Source: Methylomonas koyamae
GTDB lineage: Bacteria; Pseudomonadota; Gammaproteobacteria; Methylococcales; Methylomonadaceae
NCBI RefSeq assembly: GCF_001644025.1
Contig: NZ_LUUK01000012.1
Span: 1 to 44,708 of the forward strand
Direction: 5' to 3'
Length of the DNA: 44,708 bases
Shown in pieces: positions 33,782 to 41,721 of this stretch (the first letter of the stretch is position 1; the number at the start of each line of letters is the position of its first letter). The position numbers and the translations under genes are program-made. The notes beneath the pieces were generated by a model. The model had not been told where the DNA came from. It was given only the letters and a program-made list of their open reading frames with translations, and made no database searches.

Positions 33782-34861
33782 ATGCTGTTGACAACAGATA
33801 CTCGATATGTTGGATTGATAATACTGGCTGCTATAACCGTGCTTTTTTTTGCAACAGTGCCTGGGTTTATATGTCGGCTAAATTCTGATATGGATGCGCT
33901 TGAAAAATGTGTCAAAGCTAAAAGTTGGGTGCTGTCTCGAGGCAATAATGTATTTGAGTATGACGCCAATACCCATAAAATTTTATTAAGGTCGAGTTCT
34001 AGTCAACCTGCGGCATCGCTTAGTTGCGACATTAATCATTCCGGTTTACCCCGCTTTTTGTGGGTAAAGACTCTTGCATTATTTAATAAAGAGGCGCAAA
34101 GAACACAGGTCGGCGGAAAGGCTAGGATAATCTTGCTCTCTATCGATAGTAATCATAAAGCTAGATACGATTACCCACATGTTCTTTTTAGTTCGGATAT
34201 GAATACTAATTGGAACTCGTTTGAGAAAGTATTTGAAATTGAACCTTCGGCAATACAAATACGCTTAAGTCTTGAGTTATTAAATCAGAGGGGGGTGGTT
34301 GCTATTAAACAATTGTCGCTTTGTCCTGTTGAGCCTAATAATGCGCACACCGTAATTCGCAGGGTTTTGCTACTAGTTTGGGTGTTGGCTATTTGGTTTG
34401 CAATGTTGCCGTTATTGTTAGAACATAATACGGGCAATCGCCGCCTTTTGATAGGTGTTTGTGTTCTTTTAATCTTGGCAGGTGTATTAGTTCCAGAAGT
34501 CTTCAAGGTTAAATTAGGCTCCTTATTTCAAACAACTGCTCTTGTTGATTATCATCTGAATGGTTTAGATATTAAGAGACTAGTTAACTTCACATTTTCT
34601 TTGCCTTCATTCGATATTTTTAAAATAGGACACTTCTTATTGTTTTTTGCACTTGCTGTCTTGGATTGTTCGGCGAGGGAAAATGTAACGCATTTTTTTT
34701 TTAAAATAGCTTTGTTTGCCATGGTCACCGAAGTGTTACAACTATTTGTTCAAGGTAGAACACCAAGTGTTGGCGATGCTTTAGTTGATACGATAGGTAG
34801 CTTATTGGGTGTTGTATTAGTTTGGGTGGCATTTGTGCGTTTCTATTTCTGGCGCTCTTAA
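33782..34861 (+). CDS. VanZ-family protein with large periplasmic domain
   Basis: A 359-residue membrane protein. One N-terminal span (about 9-28) is followed by about 170 mostly polar residues predicted to be periplasmic, then about five spans. The C-terminal part is VanZ-like (PF04892): KIGHFLLFFALAVL with the conserved His, and TEVLQLFVQGRTPSVGDALV followed by DTIGSLLG, which is the family hallmark. The polar region has strand-rich blocks (GGKARIILLSIDSNH, FEIEPSAIQIRLSLELLNQR) that look like a jelly-roll, carbohydrate-binding-type fold; that is inference. VanZ proteins recur in EPS operons but their function is unclear. The gene closes the rightward operon; an IS91-type unit follows. Confidence 0.75.
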   Translation: MLLTTDTRYVGLIILAAITVLFFATVPGFICRLNSDMDALEKCVKAKSWVLSRGNNVFEYDANTHKILLRSSSSQPAASLSCDINHSGLPRFLWVKTLALFNKEAQRTQVGGKARIILLSIDSNHKARYDYPHVLFSSDMNTNWNSFEKVFEIEPSAIQIRLSLELLNQRGVVAIKQLSLCPVEPNNAHTVIRRVLLLVWVLAIWFAMLPLLLEHNTGNRRLLIGVCVLLILAGVLVPEVFKVKLGSLFQTTALVDYHLNGLDIKRLVNFTFSLPSFDIFKIGHFLLFFALAVLDCSARENVTHFFFKIALFAMVTEVLQLFVQGRTPSVGDALVDTIGSLLGVVLVWVAFVRFYFWRS

Positions 34862-34919
34862 TCTTATAGTTGGACGAAGCCGCTAACGCGGAGAAGAACC
34901 CCAACGTCTGGTTGTTTAT

Positions 34920-34978
34920 AAAATGTAACCTCAAGCCCTCATTTCGAGGGAACATTTTACTACGAATCAATAGGTTAC
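34920..34978. repeat. Nested hairpins at left edge of IS91-type unit
   Basis: AAAATGT (34920-34926) pairs with ACATTTT (34952-34958) around an inner CCCTC/GAGGG stem (34936-34940, 34946-34950). A second inverted pair, GTAACCT (34925-34931) and AGGTTAC (34972-34978), overlaps it. They sit between the VanZ gene and the recombinase start, so they may be the IS end, a terminator for the EPS operon, or both. Confidence 0.45.
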
Positions 34979-34984
34979 GCGTCA

Positions 34985-35891
34985 ATGACAACATCTTCCG
35001 AATCCCCTTTCAAGCAAAACTATCAAACCCATCTTAAACACCTAAAGCTCAAAGGCTTGCAGCCCAAGACGATAGAGGCTTACGCCCGTGCCATTCGCCG
35101 CGTCGGCGAGTATTTCGACGAACAGATTGAGGACCTGTCCGAAGCGCAGTTGACCGATTATTTCACCGATTTGCTGGCGTCGCACTCCTGGAGTTCGGTC
35201 AAACTCGATCTGTACGGCCTCAAGTTCTATTATACCCATGTGCTGCATAAACCTTGGGCCGCTCCCGGCCTGATCAAGCCGCCCAGAGCCCAGCGTTTGC
35301 CGGACATCGTCACGGTGGACGAGGCTCGGCAGCTTTTTTGGGCGACCCGCACCCTCAGTTATAAGGTGTTCTTTTTCACGCTCTACAGTCTGGGTCTGCG
35401 CCTGGGTGAAGGCTTGCGACTGCAAGTGGCGGATATCGATGCCGACCGCCAGCGCGTGCATATCCGCGATGCCAAGGGCAATAAAGATCGGCTGGTGCCG
35501 TTGCCGGCGGCGACCTTGGATTTGCTGCGCCGTTTCTGGCAAGTTCATCGCAACCCGGTGCTACTGTTTCCTAATCGTCACGGCGGCCTGAATGGGGCGG
35601 GTCGAGCGACCACGCCGCTGGATCGGGGCGGCGTGCAAACGACGTTGCGCAAGGTAGCTGAAGATTGCGGTTTAAAAAAAGATCAGCCCTCACAGCCTTC
35701 GCCACAGCTACTCTACCCATCTGATCGAAGCCGGTGTCGATCTGCTGGAAGTGCAGAAAATCCTCGGCCACCATAGCATGCTGACCACTGCCCGATACAC
35801 CCATCTGACCGACGGCACGAACCAAAATGCCGGCGAGGCGATTAATGCCTTGATGAATGGCTTCGCCATCGACTGGGGGAAGGTCAGATGA
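34985..35891 (+). pseudogene. Tyrosine recombinase of IS91-type unit, frame broken at an A7 run
   Basis: An integrase of the phage/XerC-like tyrosine recombinase class. The N-terminal SAM-like domain begins HLKHLKLKGLQPKTIEAYAR. LYSLGLRLGEGLRLQVADID (about 136-155) holds the first catalytic Arg. The reading frame is lost at seven A residues (35673-35679): with one A fewer it continues through [18 protein letters not shown] (the His-x2-Arg box) and [17 protein letters not shown] (His and nucleophilic Tyr) to TGA at 35889-35891. That corrected protein would be 301 residues and its TGA overlaps the transposase ATG. Either a mutation, a base-call error, or slippage on the A run. As written the protein ends without its catalytic C-terminus. 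Confidence 0.82.
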
Positions 35892-36999
35892 TTTTATTAC
35901 CCGCCATCATCGAAACCTTCGAAGCCGAGTTTCTAGCCGATTATCAGGATAGGCTTCTTCCCAATCAACGTCAGGCGCTGGCCGCCATGAAGCACTGCCG
36001 CACCTCACAAAGTCCCGTCATGCTGGCACAATGCGGCGACTGCTCCCAACACGTCTACGTGCCGCATTCCTGCGGCCATCGAAACTGCCCGCATTGCCAG
36101 TCTCACGAATCTCAACAATGGCTGGAAAGGCAATTGCAAAGGCAGGTACCCGCCGAGTATTTTTTGGTGACCTTCACCTTGCCCAAGGAACTCAGGTCGC
36201 TGGCTTGGCAGCAGCAACGTACGCTTTACAGTTTAATGACCCGCTGTAGTTGGAAGACCCTGAAAACCTTCGCGCAAAACGACCCGCAGCTCAAAGGGAA
36301 TGCCGGCGCCATCACGGTATTGCACACCCATTCCAACGCTTCGATTACCACCCGCATGTCCATTGCGTGATACCTGCGGCGGCCATCGATACGGAAAAGC
36401 GCTTGTGGCGAACCAAACGCGGTAAAAAAGGCCAAGACAAAAAACAAACCGGCTACTTGTTCAACCACAAGACATTGGCCAAGGTCTTTCGCGCCAAATT
36501 GCTAGAGGCGATCACGCGAGCCGGGCTTGATTTGCCGCCCCGTTACGCTGAAACCTGGGTTGTAGACGTCAAGTCCGTCGGCAGTGGCGACAAGGCGCTG
36601 GTTTATCTTGGACGCTATCTTTATAAAGGCGTCATCCAGGAAAAAGACATTGTCGCCTGTAGGGACGGCCAAGTGACGTTTCGCTACCAAGACAGTAAAA
36701 CCCGCCGAATGCGAACTCGAACGCTGCCCGGCGCCCAGTTCCTTTGGCTGATCCTCCGGCATGTTTTACCCAAGGGCTTCAGGCGCGCCCGCAACTTAGG
36801 TTTTTTGCACCCCAACAGCAAACGGCTGATCGGCTTGCTGCAATACCTGATCGGCTTGAATCCAAACCGGGCACTGGTATGGCTGAGAAAACGGCCACCA
36901 TTCACCTGCGCCTGCTGCGGCGGAGAAATGCGGATTGTGGGAACGCGCATCCCGCCGATCTTACGCAGCCAGACCATGCCCACCGGCCAACCGGGTTGA
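35888..36999 (+). pseudogene. IS91-family Y2/HUH transposase, frame broken
   Basis: A rolling-circle transposase that would be 370 residues with one base restored. The N-terminal zinc-binding segment has CGDCSQHVYVPHSCGHRNCP with paired Cys/His. The HUH metal motif lies in YHPHVHCVIPAAA, and the two catalytic tyrosines in VYLGRYLYKGV (Tyr-x3-Tyr). Near 36331-36335 the frame changes: the N-terminal frame runs into a TGA at 36368-36370, while the HUH part continues in the next frame to 36999. Adding one C in the CC at 36333-36334 would restore VLHTHSQRFDYHPHVH. The ATG at 35888 overlaps the recombinase stop (ATGA). Confidence 0.82.
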
Positions 37000-37031
37000 G
37001 GAAGTCACAGGCTATGTAAACAATTAGCGCA

Positions 37032-37058
37032 GCCGGCCAAGCGATCATCGGCCTTTTT
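37032..37058 (+). terminator. Possible transposase terminator
   Basis: A short GC stem, GCCG (37032-37035 region) pairing with CGGC around 37050, is followed by TTTTT at 37054-37058, 33 bases after the transposase stop. The stem is only four to five pairs, so it is a weak candidate. Confidence 0.3.
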
Positions 37059-37273
37059 AAGGTCGACAGCTTCGTTCGGCCAAAATCAGGCTAAAACATC
37101 CCCAAAAACGGGCTTCCGATGCCATCTAAGCGGCAGGGGCGATGCTTCCGGGGAGTTTCCTGGGCTTGAAGCGATCATTAGGCCTTCGTGACCCAAGTGC
37201 TCCGAAAAGCTATTTTCTTATATAAAGCATGCAGTCAACGCTGTGGCCACCAGGCTTGTCCAACAACCGGTTC

Positions 37274-37303
37274 AGATTGTGGTTCGCGTTGCTCACACAA
37301 TCT
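37274..37303. repeat. Hairpin AGATTGTG / CACAATCT
   Basis: Perfect 8-base arms (37274-37281 and 37296-37303) with a 14-base loop, just beyond the IS91-type genes and about 60 bases from the 3' end of the leftward beta-helix gene. It may be part of the IS91 origin end or a terminator for the leftward gene. Confidence 0.45.
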
Positions 37304-37321
37304 AACCTTATTCGTTATGCT

Positions 37322-37339
37322 GATTACAAAATTGTAATC
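37322..37339. repeat. Palindrome GATTACAA-AA-TTGTAATC
   Basis: Eight-base perfect arms around two A residues, 25 bases from the stop of the leftward beta-helix gene. It could be a protein-binding operator-like site or form a short RNA stem; there is no associated promoter I can identify. Confidence 0.4.
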
Positions 37340-37363
37340 TACGCCTATTTTATATGGCTTCAT

Positions 37364-39505
37364 TTACTTAGAATTGGTTATGCTAATTTGGTCGGTTGCG
37401 TTAATAAAGTTGAGTTTCTTTGCTGGAGATGTCTCGCAAAATTGTAATGATTTATTTTGAAGTGTGGCACAAGGGTCGGCGTAGATGCTGTCTAATTCAG
37501 TTCCAAATTTAATCCAATCTTGCCAATTTGTTGTTTTGTAGGGAGATGCTTCATCCAGTATTTGGTATCTTACATTGACCGGTTGCGAGTTTTGGCTCCA
37601 AATTAGATTTTTATATATTGAAGTTGATTTCATGGGGATTTCGTACCTTATAAATATCGAATTTTGGGCGGTGTTAGTTGAAATGAGGATGTTTTCTGAA
37701 ACTTCGTTATTTTCCGGCCATAAGTAATTGTTCATTGGCTTGGCTAAGTCCGGATAGGCGTTCTTCCAGACCTTTGTCGTATGCGGTGAGTTTTTTAACC
37801 GTTCTTGCAATTGCGTCCAATCCATACGCTTTTCTCGATTCAATATCCAAACAGCGCTTTGATTGGTTTCAATGTAATTGTTGCGAATTCTATTATCTCT
37901 ACCTCCGTTAATGTGTATGCCTATTTCTCCGGGATTAATTAGAATATTGTTGGAGATATCAAAACCACTTGAGCCGTTATCAATATAAATTCCACGGCCT
38001 TCCACGGGCGATTTGTAAATAGCAGTGTTTGCAACTTGATCGACATGGTCCAGGCCATAACCCATAATATCTGAAATGAAGTTATGTTTTATTAAATTGC
38101 CCCTAGAACTCCAGTTGCCGCCAGAATATATTGCACCGCAATCCGCGCAATCAAGGCATAAGTGATTCAGCTCGTTTCCAGAAATGGTGTGATTATTGCC
38201 ATAAATCATTACTCCTATATTAGAGCTGCGCTCAATTAGATTATGAGAAATGGTGGTGCCGACGCCGGATACCAGTATGGCTGGATGGGAAGTGAAAATG
38301 TTGGTTGAAATATTAAAAAAATGATTGTTTTCGATAATGTTTCTTGAAGGAGCTAATTTTATTAAGTCGCCACCGTCTACGGTTACTCCTGCTCCTCCCG
38401 TATCATGGATCACGCTGTTTTCAATTCTGATGTTGTCGCTTGCGTTAACATCTATCGCTTTTGTTCCTGCGTGGTGAATATCAACATTCCCGAATACTAC
38501 GAAATGGGATTTATTTACGGTGATTGCAGATTTACGGCTGTAAACAAAAGTGAAATTTGAAAATTTGAGGTTGTTTGCGCCGTTAATACTAAGTATGTTC
38601 GGGGTGAAAGACATGGTGATTATGTCTCTATTACTGTTGATTGGCGGAATTATTTCGACAGTATTCTTGTTGGAATTCAAATACCATTCTCCAGGGGCGT
38701 CAAGTAAGGAGCGATGGTTTTGGAGTATGAATTGGCGTCCGGCTTGTAAGGGATATTTGGTCGGATATTTCAGTGATATGTTACTGCCTGTTTGGTTGAC
38801 ATTTGCAACGTCAAGATATTCGTCATACCATCCGTTGCCTGGAAATATATGAGTTTGTAAGCCGTCTATTTCTCCATCCAGAAAGGGAGGCGGTTCGTAG
38901 GGTTGGAAGGACAGGTTGGTTGAGGTAGGTTGCTTGATATGCGCCCACATCTCATTCGGCCAGCGGGCTAATGTTAGCTTCGTGTCATTTATATAAATCT
39001 GGAAGCCCGGTTTTAGATTATCCAACCGGCTATTTTGATCTTGATCTGTGGTATTTTCGGCAGATAGCGGAGTTTTCGGGATTTCGCATATCAGTCGCGA
39101 TGTCTCTGTTACTGAGCAGGCAAGACTTTTCCCAGCAGTTATAATGGTTTCGTCGCGACTCGCTCCTTGCCATAAAATTGGTTTATCCGTGGTTCCAGAA
39201 TCTCTGGCATCAAAAATTAGCGATTCGGTTATATCGAATATTCCCGGTGAGACATGGACCGTTATAGGTTCGCTAAACTGGCCGGTTTTTTTTAACGCTC
39301 TTATCGATAGTTGAGCTTTAAACAGTGTACGGAAGGGGCCAGTTGTTGGTGATGTTGGTTTTTCAGATAGTCCGTCCGCTTCATCGCTACCATTTGGGGA
39401 AATATAATAGTCGGTCGCCGTCGCGCTCTGGACTATGGCCGTTTGCCCAATTATTATCGCGATTACTGTCTTGCGAAAGGTCTCGAGGTAATCGAATCTA
39501 TTCAT
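37364..39505 (-). CDS. Secreted right-handed parallel beta-helix protein, GH141-like (copy 2)
   Basis: A 713-residue exported protein. A signal peptide covers about 1-30 (VIAIIIGQTAIVQSATA). The N-terminal module starts DYYISPNGSDEADGLSEKP, then GPFRTLFKAQLSIRAL and ITVHVSPGIFD, the opening of the GH141-type beta-helix family. LTLARWPNEMWAHIKQP is the family's ARWPN motif. The central right-handed helix has many Asn-rich coils, including CGAIYSGGNWSSRGNLIKHN and GRGIYIDNGSSGFDISNN with GGRDNRIRNNYI. Known GH141 members are a fucosidase and a xylanase; substrate here is unknown. It is the downstream member of a leftward pair and paralogous to the gene at 39597-41705. Moderately AT-rich. Confidence 0.78.
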   Translation of the reverse strand: MNRFDYLETFRKTVIAIIIGQTAIVQSATATDYYISPNGSDEADGLSEKPTSPTTGPFRTLFKAQLSIRALKKTGQFSEPITVHVSPGIFDITESLIFDARDSGTTDKPILWQGASRDETIITAGKSLACSVTETSRLICEIPKTPLSAENTTDQDQNSRLDNLKPGFQIYINDTKLTLARWPNEMWAHIKQPTSTNLSFQPYEPPPFLDGEIDGLQTHIFPGNGWYDEYLDVANVNQTGSNISLKYPTKYPLQAGRQFILQNHRSLLDAPGEWYLNSNKNTVEIIPPINSNRDIITMSFTPNILSINGANNLKFSNFTFVYSRKSAITVNKSHFVVFGNVDIHHAGTKAIDVNASDNIRIENSVIHDTGGAGVTVDGGDLIKLAPSRNIIENNHFFNISTNIFTSHPAILVSGVGTTISHNLIERSSNIGVMIYGNNHTISGNELNHLCLDCADCGAIYSGGNWSSRGNLIKHNFISDIMGYGLDHVDQVANTAIYKSPVEGRGIYIDNGSSGFDISNNILINPGEIGIHINGGRDNRIRNNYIETNQSAVWILNREKRMDWTQLQERLKNSPHTTKVWKNAYPDLAKPMNNYLWPENNEVSENILISTNTAQNSIFIRYEIPMKSTSIYKNLIWSQNSQPVNVRYQILDEASPYKTTNWQDWIKFGTELDSIYADPCATLQNKSLQFCETSPAKKLNFINATDQISITNSK

Positions 39506-39558
39506 GCTGACGCCGCCTCGATCTATTTGTAATATGGTTCTGCGCAGTATTAGCGCTT

Positions 39559-39590
39559 TGCCGCGCGGATAGAAAGGTTTCCGCGCGGCA
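39559..39590. terminator. Strong hairpin between the two beta-helix genes
   Basis: Perfect 11-base arms TGCCGCGCGGA (39559-39569) and TCCGCGCGGCA (39580-39590) with a 10-base loop, seven bases after the stop of the upstream leftward gene. No T-run follows on the leftward transcript, so it may act as an attenuator or RNA-stability element rather than a full terminator. Confidence 0.5.
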
Positions 39591-39596
39591 CGCCGC

Positions 39597-41705
39597 TTAC
39601 TTCACGATGCCAAAATCCGAAGGAAGGCCTTGAATACCCAATGATATTGCGGGCGACGAATCGCACGTCAAACTAATTTTTTTACCAACTATGCTTAAGC
39701 ACGGATCGGCATTAATGGTACCCTGCTCAATGTTTTTTTTCATCCATTCAGGCCATAGGGATCCACCTTTCGATTCTCCAGTATCCAATATTTTATAGTC
39801 GATTCTTAACTGACTAGTGGCATGCCAAACAATGTTGTCCATAATAGTATTACCGACGGAGGGGATCTGATATTTGAACGAATAGCCTAGGTAGGTGGTG
39901 GAAATAAATATATTCCTCACGATCTGATTGCCTTCCGGCCAGGTTTCGTTGCTCATTGGTTCTGATAGCTTTGGATATTTCGTTTTCCAGACAGGGCTAT
40001 CGATTGGCATGGAATCGAGCGAATCCCGATTAATGTTCCAGTCGTAATACGGGCTGCGTGAATCTATATATATTGCCTTTTTGTTGGTTTTTACAATGTT
40101 GTTTTCGATGTTGTTGTCTCTGCCGCCACCAATTTGAATGCCTATATAGCCGGCATTCACTACTAAATTGCCGAATACATTGAAGCCGCTTACTCCGTTG
40201 TCGAGGTATATGCCACGGGCGCTATCGTATTTATACTGAATGATATTTTTATCAACGTTTAACGTATCTAAATTAAGAGTATATCCGTATGAATCGTGTA
40301 TGTAGTTATATCGAAGTACATTGCCGCGATAAGTCCAGTCGCCTGCCGAATAGATTGAACCACAATCGCCGGAGGTTATGCATATTCGAGAGATATCGTT
40401 TCTTTCAACAAAATGATCGTTACCTCTAATATATATTGCTCCGCCATTGCCGTTTGTAATAGTGTTGTGGCTAATTAGCGCGCCTACGCCGTTAACAATA
40501 ATAGCGTCTGCAATGTTAAATAATATGTCAGAATATTCGTAAATATAATTGTTAAGTATTTTGTTGCCGGACTGAGTTAGTGTGACTCTGTCGCCGCCGG
40601 ATAAGCTTATTCCGCCGCGGCCTGTGCTGTGGATTACGTTATTGCTAACTGTGACGGATGTGCTATTAGTGCCATTTATTCCCGCGCCGCCTACGTTATT
40701 TATTTCCAAATTATCCAGAATAATTGCATTGGTGTTGTCCAATACAATAGCCGAACTTGTGCTGTGTCTGAACGTTAAGTTGCTAAATTTAATATTTTTT
40801 GTGCCTGTTAGAGTTACGAGATTCTTTGAATTCGATATATATACTTTTTTTGCGGCGCTGCCATAAGGAGGAATAAATAATATTTGCTCATTCGCGTTAT
40901 CGTAAAACCATTCGTTTTCTATTGTCAGTGCGGATGCTACATTGTCGATATAAAATCGGCGGCCTACTCCAATTTCGTTATTGGTTGGTGTGCTGAGTTC
41001 TATTTGATTGTTGATAAGATCGATATTCGACACGCCGATATACTGATCGAAATAGTCGTTACCGGCATAAATATGTACACGCGCATTACTAGTTTCGGAT
41101 TGAAAGTCGGGCAAGGTTTGAAATGCCTTGAATTTAGTATTGGTATTCAATGGGGTTCTTACGTAAGCCCAGCCGTAATCTGGCCAGCGTGCCAGTTGCA
41201 TTCTGACATCGTCGACAAAGACCTCAAATTTTGGGGCATTTCCTTTGATCCTGGAATCGGTTTCCTGTGTAATACTTGCGACTGTGCTATTCGGTAGTGG
41301 GCAGTTAAGAACTTGCTCAGGTTGATTTTCATCATAAGCGCTGCAACCTTTCAGTTGAATGGCACCGGTTACTAAAGTTCCACCTTTGACTCCATCCCAG
41401 ATGATCTCCTTGCCGACTTCGCCCGAATCGGCGTCGGTGAATTCCAGTGCTGAAGGAAGTTGGAAAGTGCCTGCCGCGATGTGCACAGTAACGGGTTCCG
41501 TTAGGCCGCCGGTGGCTTTTAGGTCGCGAACTGCTTGTTGGGCCTTGCCCAGCGTTTTGAATGGACCGGTTTTGGTTTTGGTGTTGACGGTGACCGAGGA
41601 CCCATCCAGTAAATCACTACCGGAAGGTGACACGTAAATGTCTCGGGCCATTGACACCGAACAAATTTGCAGCGATGCTAAAAGTAGAAATAGTCTCATT
41701 GACAT
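39597..41705 (-). CDS. Secreted right-handed parallel beta-helix protein, GH141-like (copy 1)
   Basis: A 702-residue exported paralogue of the next leftward gene. Signal peptide about 1-20 (MSMRLFLLLASLQICSVSMA). RDIYVSPSGSDLLDGSS, TGPFKTLGKAQQAVRDLK and VTVHIAAGTFQLPSALEF are the family opening. MQLARWPDYGWAYVRTP is the ARWPN-type motif. The helix has CGSIYSAGDWTYRGNVLRYN and ARGIYLDNGVSGFNVFGN with GGGRDNNIENNIV. I chose the ATG at 41705, preceded by GGAG six bases upstream, over an ATG at 41717. The start codon lies only 16 bases from the GTG of the divergent WecG-type gene. Possibly a glycoside hydrolase, lyase or epimerase for a local polymer; activity unproven. Confidence 0.8.
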   Translation of the reverse strand: MSMRLFLLLASLQICSVSMARDIYVSPSGSDLLDGSSVTVNTKTKTGPFKTLGKAQQAVRDLKATGGLTEPVTVHIAAGTFQLPSALEFTDADSGEVGKEIIWDGVKGGTLVTGAIQLKGCSAYDENQPEQVLNCPLPNSTVASITQETDSRIKGNAPKFEVFVDDVRMQLARWPDYGWAYVRTPLNTNTKFKAFQTLPDFQSETSNARVHIYAGNDYFDQYIGVSNIDLINNQIELSTPTNNEIGVGRRFYIDNVASALTIENEWFYDNANEQILFIPPYGSAAKKVYISNSKNLVTLTGTKNIKFSNLTFRHSTSSAIVLDNTNAIILDNLEINNVGGAGINGTNSTSVTVSNNVIHSTGRGGISLSGGDRVTLTQSGNKILNNYIYEYSDILFNIADAIIVNGVGALISHNTITNGNGGAIYIRGNDHFVERNDISRICITSGDCGSIYSAGDWTYRGNVLRYNYIHDSYGYTLNLDTLNVDKNIIQYKYDSARGIYLDNGVSGFNVFGNLVVNAGYIGIQIGGGRDNNIENNIVKTNKKAIYIDSRSPYYDWNINRDSLDSMPIDSPVWKTKYPKLSEPMSNETWPEGNQIVRNIFISTTYLGYSFKYQIPSVGNTIMDNIVWHATSQLRIDYKILDTGESKGGSLWPEWMKKNIEQGTINADPCLSIVGKKISLTCDSSPAISLGIQGLPSDFGIVK

Positions 41706-41721
41706 AACAATCTCCATAAAA

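Larger units (their letters stand above)
34865..37200 (+). mobile_element. IS91-type element (tyrosine recombinase plus HUH transposase), limits approximate
   Basis: Two overlapping rightward genes, a tyrosine recombinase and an IS91-family Y2/HUH transposase, form the recombinase-transposase pair seen in several IS91 relatives. IS91 elements move by rolling circle and lack simple terminal inverted repeats, so I cannot fix the ends. I set them around the hairpins before the recombinase and the noncoding tail after the transposase. The element is more GC-rich than the EPS genes on its left. Both genes carry a frame disruption, so it is probably inactive. Confidence 0.65.
37000..37363. other. 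Noncoding stretch between IS91 transposase and beta-helix gene
   Basis: About 360 bases with no supportable gene. It probably contains the right (origin) end of the IS91-type unit. It includes a weak GC stem followed by TTTTT (37032-37058), an AGATTGTG/CACAATCT hairpin (37274-37303) and an 18-base palindrome (37322-37339). Composition changes to AT-rich at about 37.2 kb, a plausible element boundary. Confidence 0.5.

Noticed and set aside
37230-37320. Integron attC-like site after the IS91-type unit
   Set aside because: A hairpin and a GTTATGC-like end are present but no matching core-site pair (RYYYAAC/GTTRRRY) with proper spacing.
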